A stretch of DNA of 64,000 bases, from contig JAUIMM010000584.1 of NCBI GenBank assembly GCA_031769625.1, positions 992,001-1,056,000 on the forward strand. The letters run 5' to 3'. This DNA is from Taudactylus pleione (taxonomy: Eukaryota; Chordata; Amphibia; Anura; Myobatrachidae). Positions within the stretch are counted from its first letter, which is position 1; the number at the start of each line of letters is the position of its first letter. A program made the translations under genes and the position numbers. Shown one piece after another: positions 56,050 through 64,000 of the stretch. The notes beneath the pieces are model-generated. The model saw only the letters and a program-made list of their open reading frames with translations, did not search any database and was not told where the DNA came from.

Positions 56050-56770
56050 ACATACTGTACTGTACAGCAGAGGAGTAGCGTGGAACCATGGCGCCCAGAG
56101 AAAGTGCAGGTCATAGCGCCCCAACCCCTCCCCACCCGTACTGAGCTGTGCCAGTGGGGTATGAGCAGCCTGCGGGGGAATACTGAAGTGTAGAGAAAAA
56201 CAGCAAACAGTGGCAGTATCACGCTGGGCATTGAGGTCCTATTGGGGGAATAGAATGCTTCGGTGATACACTATCTGACAGTAAGGGGTACCTCCTTTGG
56301 CACTGCTATATTTATGTATAGCATCTAGGATCTGACTTTTATCTCCTTTGAATCATTGTTATTAATCAATAGAGGAGATTGTATTATATATTCTGAGCAT
56401 TTAACTTAAATTAACAGAATACATGTGCTCAGTGAGATTCCACAGGGCGCACAGCTTATTACTGCAATTACTGCCCCAAGCAGCTATCACTGGAGTGGGA
56501 ACACCTATGGGAAGCTCCCTTCTCCCTTCTCAGCTATTGCACCTATATTAATGTGAGTACTACTAATCATGTTCTGTCTACCACCATTATTATTATTTCA
56601 GGTCTCCTAATATTTTTTAAAAGACCTTTCAAATAACACTTTGTGGTCATGCCTGGGAGCACCTTATTACTTTACATAGCAAAACAGTGACTTTGTTTAA
56701 TTTCATACCTTATAACTGATGTTTAAGACTTTTCCTCAGATGTGTCACTTTTAAGCCCATTGGAACACAA
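56050..56770. other. Intergenic sequence, no gene recognised
   Basis: Nothing with coding pattern or clear repeat ends was identified. Confidence 0.4.
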
Positions 56771-56774
56771 TGAA

Positions 56775-57135
56775 TGAGGAGAGAAGGAGGGAGGGGATCA
56801 AACAGGGGAAGGGGAGAGAAAAGTGACGATCAGAGTAGGGAGGTGACAGAAACCAATGAGAGGTGAGGGGCAATGCCAATCAGAGAGGGGAAGTGACAGA
56901 AGCCAATAAGAAAAGGAGAGGAGAGGGGTAATGACAGAAGCCAATAAGAAAGGAGAGAGGAGGGCCAATGCCAATCAGAGAGGGGTGGTGACAGAAGCCA
57001 ATAAGAAGGAGAGGACGGGCAAAGAGCCGATCACAGGGTAGAGAGGGGAGGGAATTAAAGAGGTGAGAAGTGAATGTAATCAATGTGACAGGAAAGGGGA
57101 GGTGACAGAAGATAATACAGAGGAGGGAGGGCCGG
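56775..57135. repeat. Purine-rich minisatellite (GTGACAGAAGCCAATAAGAA)
   Basis: Irregular units of about 30-60 bp combining GGAGAGGAGAGGGG, AATGCCAATCAGAGAGGGG and GTGACAGAAGCCAATAAG. The strand is strongly purine-biased. Confidence 0.75.
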
Positions 57136-57139
57136 AGGG

Positions 57140-57631
57140 GAGGCAATCTGGGCAGCTTGAGGGAGCATGAAATCTAGAAACGAATCTCATATCCATAACT
57201 TATTTAGGATGTAGAGCAAACAAACAAGATAAAACTAACAGGTGGCCGTCATACTGTGCAGCGCCCCATGAATTCTGGAAGCCTGGATGGCGCTCTATGT
57301 CCATTTTGGCATCCGGAGCTCATGCTCTACCAGAACCACCCTCGCTACTCCCCTGCTGTACAGTAAACTGTATATGATTTCGTTGTTAGTTTTGACTATA
57401 AAAGTAATTAGAATAACACAAAGATGATATGAATAATACAAATATGATATTTATATTGTAAGTTATGAATACTATATCTTCTGTATTAGTCTAATCATTT
57501 TTATACTCAAAACTCTGTAGTGTACTGGAGGATTACAGGCAAAGCTCTGCTTCCCCTGCCTACCCTGACCTTACTTCATTGGCTTGAGGGCCACAGTTGA
57601 ATAACATCGGTTTACCATATTAATTGAAGGC
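57140..57631. other. Intergenic sequence with a repeat fragment
   Basis: 57375-57560 shares AGTTTTGACTATAAAA, ATACAAATATGATATTTATA and ACTCAAAACTC-type blocks with 28385-28490, so both are copies of one dispersed AT-rich foldback repeat. Confidence 0.5.
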
Positions 57632-58417
57632 TAAAGGCCTCCATACATCTGCGATTGATCACCGAGTTCCTGTGATCCTGCAACCCGGCATTCCAGGAAT
57701 GGTGAAATCCAACATGTTGGATTTCACAGATTTGCCGATCATGATCAAAATATGATCGTGATTTGCAAATCTGTGAAATTTTAAATGTATAATTTCTAGG
57801 GGTGTGCACCGGCCACTTTTCGTGTTTTGGTTTTGGATCTGGATCTTTCTTCGTGTTTTAGATCTGGATTGGTTTTGCCAAAAGCACCCTTCCGTGTTTT
57901 GGGTTCTGGGTTTTGCATCTGTATTTTTTTTAAAAAAAGCATAAAAACAGCTAAAATCACAGAATGTGTGGGGTTTTCTGCTCCTATGCTATTATTAACC
58001 TCAATAACCTTAATTTCCACTCATTTCCAGTCTATTCTGAACACCTCACACCTCACAATAGTGTTTTCATGTCCAAAAGGTTGCACCGAGGTAGCTGGAT
58101 GACTATGCTAAGCGACACGAGTGGGCGGCACAAACACGTGGCCCATCTAGGAGTGACACTGCAGTGGCAGACAGGATGGCAGTTTGAAAAACTAGGCCCC
58201 AAACAGTACATACTGCAAAGAAAAAAAAGAGGTGCAAGATGGAATTGTCCTTGGGCCCTCCCACCCACCCTTATGTTGTATAAATAGGACATGCACACTT
58301 TAACAAACCAATCATTTCAGTGCCAGGGTCTGCCACATGACTGTGGCTGAAATGATTGGTTCGTTTGAGCCCCCACAAAACAAGCTGGCAATTAATCTGT
58401 CCCTGCACAAACTGGCT

Positions 58418-58815
58418 CTACGGAGGCAAGATGTCGTCCTCATCCTCCTCATCCACCGATTCCTCACCCTCTTCAGTGTTGTGTACATCCTCATCCTCAC
58501 AGAGTATTAATTCGTCCCCGCTGGAATCCACAACCACAGGTCCCTCTGTACGTTCAGGAGGCTGGTCTCCCTGGAAGAGATAATTCATTTTATGAACATC
58601 ATCTTCTCCACATTTTGTGGAAGCAACCTCCTACGCCTTTCGCTGACAAGGTTCCCGGCTGCACTAAACACTATTTCGGAGTACACACTGGAGGGGGGGC
58701 AACTCAGGTAAAATAGAGCCAGTTTGTACAGGGACCTCCAAATTGCTTCTTTTTCCTGCCAGTACAAGTACGGACTGTCTGACATGCCTACATGGATGTT
58801 GTCACCGATGTAATC
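58418..58815 (-). pseudogene. hAT dimerisation domain and acidic tail (copy D)
   Basis: Reads DYIGDNIHVGMSDSPYLYW then SEIVFSAAGNLVSERRRRLL. The highly conserved arginine of the SERxFS motif is isoleucine here. It has the same shifted stop after MMFIK as copies A and B, plus a further 3-bp deletion just after it. Confidence 0.82.
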
Positions 58816-59135
58816 CTTTAACAGACAGACGCACGCTTGTCGCTGCTGCTTTAAGGATGCAGGTGCGGCTACAGCCCACATATTTCACAAAGACAGAAAA
58901 AAAAAGAAGAATATTTTTATTGTTTGTGGAGCGCACTTTGAGGGTTACACCACCCTTTAACAGACAGACGCATGCTTGTCGCTGCTGCTTTAAGGATGCA
59001 GGTGCGGCTACAGCCCACACATTTCACAAAGACAGAAAAAAAAATAAGAATTTTTTTATTGTTTGTGGAGCGCACTTTGAGGGTTACACCACCCTTTAAC
59101 AGACACACGCACGCTTGTCGCTGCTGCTTTGAGGA
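58816..59135. repeat. hAT array 2 (copy D), two units
   Basis: Two full 140-bp units and a partial one on the minus strand, again between the N-terminal remnant and the dimerisation domain. Confidence 0.83.
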
Positions 59136-59470
59136 TGCAGGTGGAATCTAGACGGGATTTGGAACCGGGGACACACTACCTCCATCAATTGTCTAAATCC
59201 CACTGCACTAATGGCGGATACCGGACCCACGTCTAACACCAACATAGCAGTCAAGGCCTCAGTTATACGTTTTGCTTCAGGATGACTGCTGTCGTACTTC
59301 ATCCTCATCGCTAGGGACTGTTGGAGGGTCAATTGTTTAGTAAAAGTAGTGGTGTTCCTACTTCCTCTCTGGGATGATGAACAACTCCCAGCAGCAGCAA
59401 CAGCACTAGGAGGAAGTGGTTCTTGATCTTTCCCTATTTTATTTTTATCAGAGAAAGTTTGGTCCTCTAT
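59096..59470 (-). pseudogene. hAT N-terminal remnant without start codon (copy D)
   Basis: Homologous to 42352-42726, but the ATG is ATA (CTCTAT at 59465-59470 on the plus strand, where copies A and B have CTCCAT). The first in-frame ATG left is within LTLQQSLAMRMK, after the basic start region. Confidence 0.75.
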
Positions 59471-59599
59471 TTATGTTATATTGATATATACGTGCGGCTA
59501 AAGCGCACACAAACACAGAAAATATTTTTTTATTTTTGCTGGAGAGTAGTGCACTTTGTGGTTTACACCACCCTTTAAGAAATGAGCCAGCCGGCTCTT

Positions 59600-60625
59600 T
59601 ACTTATGGGACACAGGCGCACGCTTGGCGCTGCTCCTTTGTTGATGCACGTGCAGCCACAGTGCACACAATTCACAAACACAGAAAATATTTTTTTATTT
59701 GGTTTGGAGTGTACTTTGGGGGTTACAGCACCCTTTAACGGTCAAGCCAGCCGGCCCTTTACTTATGACACAGGCGCACGCTTGGCACTACTTTGTTGAT
59801 GCACGTGCGGCTACAGCGCACACAATTCACAAACAGAAAATATTTTTTTATTTGGTTTGGAGTGTACTTTGGGGGTTACAGCACCCTTTAACGGTCAAGC
59901 CAGCCGGCCCTTTACTTATGACACAGGCGCACGCTTGGCACTACTTTGTTGATGCACATGCGGCTACTGCGCAGACAATTCACAAACACAGAAAATATTT
60001 TTTTATTTGGTTTGGACTGGAGTGTACTTTGGGGATTACAGCACCCTTTAACGGTCAAGCCAGCCGGCCCTTTACTTATGACACAGGCGCACGCTTGGCA
60101 CTACTTTGTTGATGCACGTGCGGCTACTGCGCACACAATTCACAAACACAGAAAATATTTTTTTATTTGGTTTGGACTGGAGTGTACTTTGGGGGTTACA
60201 GCACCCTTTAACGGTCAAGCCAGCCGGCCCTTTACTTATGACACAGGCGCACACTTGGCACTACTTTGTTGATGCACGTGCGGCTACTGCGCACACAATT
60301 CACAAACACAGAAAATATTTTTTTATTTGGTTTGGAGTGTACTTTGGGGGTTACAGCACCCTTTAACGGTCAAGCCAGCTGGCCCTTTACTTATGACACA
60401 GGCGCACGCTTGGCACTACTTTGTTGATGCTCGTGCGGCTACTGCGCACACAATTCACAAACACAGAAAATATTTTTTAATTTGGTTTGGAGTGTACTTT
60501 GGGGGTTACAGCACCCTTTAACGGTCAAGCCAGCTGGCCCTTTACTTATGACACAGGCGCACGCTTGGCACTACTTTGTTGATGCACGTGCGGCTACTGC
60601 GCACACAATTCACAAACACAGAAAA
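59600..60625. repeat. hAT array 1 (copy D), about six to seven units
   Basis: 155-bp units on the minus strand. All keep the AATAAA plus GT-rich block in element orientation. Confidence 0.84.
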
Positions 60626-60999
60626 AATATTTTTTTTTTTAGCTCTTGGGGGGAGCACCCCTGACGGACAGAGCACCCCCTGGACAACACTACAGCACCC
60701 CTTTAGGACTGGGACACTGCACAGGACTTTGGAGTGGACACAGCCCCTATGGACAACTGACTGCACAACACAGTCCAGCCAGCCCCTATGGACTTTGAAG
60801 TAGTGGACACAGCCCCTATTGACAACAGCAGCACAGCACAGCCAGCCCCTATGGACTTTGAAGTAGTGGACACAGCCCCTATGGACAACAGCAGCACAGC
60901 GCAGCACAGCACAGCACAACACTACTCTGCACTACACTACACTACACAGCCCAGCCAGCCCTAACTCCCACCCTCCCTCTTCACTGTCCACAGCCGAGT

Positions 61000-61192
61000 G
61001 AGAAAATGGCGCCGACGCGGGTACCTTATATAGGATCCAAAACCCGCGAGACCCGGAAGGCGGGATGATGACGTTTTGCCTCAATTTCAGATCCGAGTCA
61101 GGCGGGAAAAGTCGAGCCTGACTCAGATCGGCCTCGGATCGGGGGGGCTCGGGGGGGTTCGGATTTCAGAAATCCGAACCCGCTGACCCCTA
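61000..61192 (-). promoter_or_regulatory. Putative hAT promoter (copy D)
   Basis: TATA box CCTATATAAGG at about 61024-61034, with the same GC-rich CCGAG/CTCGG terminal block and GCGCCATTTTCTC block as in copies B and C. Confidence 0.58.
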
Positions 61193-61574
61193 ATAATTTC
61201 ACAGATCCTCCGATGGATTGGAGAACATCGATGGCCACCAGTCAGCATTTCTGACTGGCGGATCTGTGTTTCCGATCCGATCCCAGGATCGTGCGACTGA
61301 TCGGTAGGTGTATGGGGGCCTTTAGTCAGCATAAAATATCTTCATGTTTACTACTTTTCAAATTTTTTGCTATTTGGTTTGAGGATTATTATAAAATGTG
61401 AGCTAAATGTATGTATGGGAGATGTTTGTGACTGGGCTTCCTCTGGGCTTCCAAAGGGGAGAGCCACTGAAAACTTACAGTGACATCTACCAGTCCTTTT
61501 TCAGCATACCCACTAATCTAATGCCAGGCAGGAAATGCCAGGCACTTCATGCCTGAAGCAACAAATAACATGGG

Positions 61575-61990
61575 GATGCAGTCAGGAAGCCGATGGTCAA
61601 AATGCCGACCGTCGACTTCCGGACTGTCTAATCCCAGTAGGGGTCTAATGATAGTCGTTGAAATCCCGACGCCTATCATTATCCCTACGCCGGGAGCCCG
61701 AAGCCCAGCATACCGAACGAAGGTAAGCCGGGCGGCGGGTGCGGACAGGGGAGGGTTAGGTTAGGGGCTCCTGGGGGGGACTTAGGGTTAGGCACCCCCC
61801 CGAGAGGGTTAGAGTTAGGCTAGGGGAAGGGGGGGTAAGGGTTAGGCACCCCCCGGGAAACTTAGGTTTAGGCTGCGGGGACAGGGGGGTTAGGTTTAGG
61901 CACTAGGGGGGGAGGTTAGGGTTAGGCACCCCTAAGGGAGGGTTAGGGGGGGGACAGGGTTAGTTGTACTTACCTAAATCACCTGTTGGG
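61575..61990. mobile_element. MITE with telomere-like GGGTTAGG repeats (copy 4)
   Basis: Begins with GTCAAAATGCCGACCGTCG-type arms and carries GGGGAGGGTTAGGTTAGGGG and GGGGTTAGGTTTAGGCAC-like units from 61746 to 61965. The distal arm is weak. Confidence 0.55.
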
Positions 61991-62282
61991 ATCTTCACTC
62001 CTGGCGGTGGTCATACATACTGATTCCAATAACATGCACCTTGGAGATGTGACCTAATGAGACTTGAGATACGTTCCTTAGGAGGTGTCTCCTTTGTGGG
62101 CATTGGAGTCCTGCTGTAGAGATAAGTGATGATGATGACACCACTATCTAGTTACTTCTCATCGGTTTTTTGCGTATTGACCACTACAGCTGCTCATTAG
62201 CAAACCAGAATGCTGTAAGCTGTAACTACATGCTACAGCTCCCGAAGTTTTGCTTGTATGAGTATTGAGCAAGTGACTGAGG

Positions 62283-62460
62283 GGGAGATGTATCAAACCT
62301 TTCGAGAGAGATAAATTGGAAAAATGACCATTAGCAACCAATCAGCTTCTAACTGTCATTTTATAAACTGTGCAAGATAAATGACAGTTAGAAGCTCATT
62401 GGTTGGTCTGGGTAATTTCGCCATTTTATCTCTCTCGAAAGTTTGATACATCTCTTCCAG
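62283..62460. mobile_element. Foldback MITE (GATGTATCAAACCTTTCGAG)
   Basis: Left arm GATGTATCAAACCTTTCGAG and right arm CTCGAAAGTTTGATACATC pair. Inner segments CCAATCAGCTTCTAACTGTC and GACAGTTAGAAGCTCATTGG also pair, making a nearly complete hairpin. Confidence 0.7.
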
Positions 62461-62464
62461 AGAC

Positions 62465-63860
62465 CGCCCTAAGAGATTGGTAGTGGAAGAGGGGCTCAGT
62501 GCCACCAAGTTTTATAACCACTATCAAGTGCGGCTCCAGCGCCAGCACCAATGTGCAACTAGCTATGTAGGACTGGAGTACTTGTTGGAAAGTGTAGGAA
62601 GGTCTGTGATAGTGTTGGGCGGCATATTCTAAGTAGTATTGCATATTACACTTTGGCTTATAATGGGAGCGTCACCTTATATCTGCAGGGAAGCACTGGC
62701 TTACAACAGCCACATTGCACATATATAAATCTTTCTATCAAATCCGGTATTACCATTATAGGCTTGCTTCCACCAAGAAATGTATAACTTTCTTTCATAC
62801 ACTGACATTTCTTAAAAAATGTTTTATTGCTGAAATGAATTATTTGCTTAATCCCAGGGGTTACCATCTGAGACTGTACTGGGCTCTGTGGAGATGTTCG
62901 TCTATCTTTCTCAGACACAAATCTGCTCATCTGCTTTTGGTTCTTGTTTTTATTTTCTATGCCGTGCAATTGTTTTACTGCTTTGTCCAAATGTGACAGT
63001 GTAGCCTGGATTTATGACAATCAGACACAGACCATATATTCTGGCTGTCATTTACATACAATGGAGATGAATTAATATTGCAGACTTGAACAAACAGCCA
63101 ATAAAACTTCTTTATGCTGGTAGAGTCACGTCCACAACTAGAGAACAAAAATATTTATTCGACTGCTTAATCAACTTCCAAGTGCAAACAAAACATCCAA
63201 ACATGTATGTATTAAACTACTACCCTGCAGTTATCTTCCTTCTACTGTCTGAAACAACTGCCTCAGTGCGCCCCCATTATGAGTTTCCCTGCGGAAGGTG
63301 GCAGGCTGGCAGCCGAGCAAGAGGTCCAGGAGCGTGGGCAACAAGGTGGGTGTTGACACTGAAATCCTATCATCATGGTTCTAACCCCGCTATACACAGC
63401 TGTGATTTTTGTCATTATGAAGCAGGGGATGAGGACACAATGATGTGAATCGCAGAAATTGCGTCATCAATTCACCCAGCAGCGAGGGACCCCAGGAGGC
63501 TTAGCCATTTTTATGGGCGTCCGGGAGAGCCACCTGAGATTGAGATGTTCTGGTAGAGTAGACAAGTATTACGTATAATTCTCTAATAAATATACAGTGA
63601 TTAATGGTTTGGATGTGTATTGCTGCTTGTAGGTCACAAGCCACAACTGGTACTGCATCAACTTTTTAATGCTCAACTTATATATATAAGGAAACTACAC
63701 TCCACACCCCTAAATTGCCTACTGTATGTACTGTAGTTACCTATTACAGTACAAATGTAGCCCTGCCCACACATGATTGAGATATTTCTTTAATCAGCTG
63801 CTGTCACTGCAATATGCCCAGTGCATCTATACATCAGTGTAGCTATCTATCATTGCATCT
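62465..63860. other. Intergenic sequence, no gene assigned
   Basis: One short plus-strand segment at 63268-63344 (acceptor-like CTGCCTCAG, then ATGAGTTTCCCTGCGGAAGG, donor CAAG|GTGGGT) can be read MSFPAEGGRLAAEQEVQERG. The evidence is too thin to call an exon. Confidence 0.35.
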
Positions 63861-63866
63861 ATATCA

Positions 63867-64000
63867 GGGGTGACTAGACTTTTGGACTCGGTGATCTACT
63901 TTTAAAACTAAAAACCCTTATACACAATGCCCACAGCAGTGCCTCTTAAGCAATGCTCCCAGTATAAGTTGCCTTTATGCAATGCCCCCTGTAGTTGTGC
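63867..64000 (+). mobile_element. Start of a hAT MITE cut off by the window end
   Basis: CAGGGGTGACTAGACTTTTGG begins an element whose interior (CAATGCCCCCTGTAG, AGTGCCTCTTAAGCAATG) resembles the CCCCCAGTAG minisatellite at 2745-4035. Confidence 0.5.

Larger units (their letters stand above)
57797..61192 (-). mobile_element. hAT non-autonomous element, copy D, 3396 bp, TSD ATAATTTC
   Basis: Ends TAGGGGTGTGC and GCTGACCCCTA lie between perfect ATAATTTC copies (57789-57796 and 61193-61200). The structure is as in copy B: six or so array 1 units, an N-terminal remnant, two array 2 units and the dimerisation domain. The start codon of the N-terminal frame is lost. Confidence 0.93.
57632..61324. 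mobile_element. Harbinger-like MITE split by hAT copy D
   Basis: Left part ends in TAAAGGCCTCCATACATC (57632 on) and right part in GTATGGGGGCCTTTAG (to about 61324). They are inverted and separated only by hAT copy D and short internal sequence. CTAAAGGCC and GGCCTTTAG are mirror ends, so the exact 3-bp duplication cannot be placed. Confidence 0.7.

Noticed and set aside
1..64000. tRNA, rRNA, known small RNA genes or viral insertions
   Set aside because: No cloverleaf, rRNA segment, long terminal repeat pair or retroviral protein motif was recognised on either strand.

Overview
The window looks like vertebrate nuclear DNA, most likely from a frog. It has small exons separated by large introns with consensus GT/AG borders, and dense hAT and PIF/Harbinger elements with their short derivatives (MITEs). 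It also has L2/CR1-type LINE tails ending in (ATA)n and many kinds of minisatellite. There are no operons, tRNAs, rRNAs or CRISPR arrays. The species cannot be named from sequence alone.

The main host gene lies on the minus strand from about 27126 down to at least 5055. It is a kinesin whose motor domain most resembles KIF19 (kinesin-8): P-loop exon, NxxSSRSH switch I, DLAGSE switch II. Nine motor exons keep clean splice sites. Seven further phase-compatible exons make an unusual tail in which an H-I-R exon cassette is tandemly duplicated and exon R encodes 15-residue repeats. Two lesions, a frame conflict inside exon 2 and a 1-bp deletion in one R exon, suggest that this copy is a pseudogene or decaying.

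The intron between kinesin exons 2 and 3 holds a 7-kb PIF/Harbinger element (19100-26109, TSD ACT). It has an intact two-exon DDE transposase and two different Myb/SANT-like genes, one broken and one apparently intact. Several MITEs with the same kind of terminus (GGSCCTSATTCAGA) lie in the window.

Four copies of one hAT family lie at 1-2520 (truncated), 41178-44167, 52183-56041 and 57797-61192. The last three have perfect 8-bp target-site duplications. None encodes a catalytic core. One copy keeps the BED zinc finger; the others keep the N-terminal and C-terminal (dimerisation) pieces. A 140-155-bp minisatellite occurs both in the 5' leader and in place of the catalytic core. Each unit carries AATAAA followed by a GT-rich stretch.

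The rest of the window (29560-41170 and 44210-64000) is intergenic or intronic DNA full of short hAT and Harbinger derivatives. Several are chains of consecutive perfect hairpins, most strikingly 48435-48982. Two short minus-strand segments (33227-33364 and 44837-44945) look like exons of an unidentified gene.
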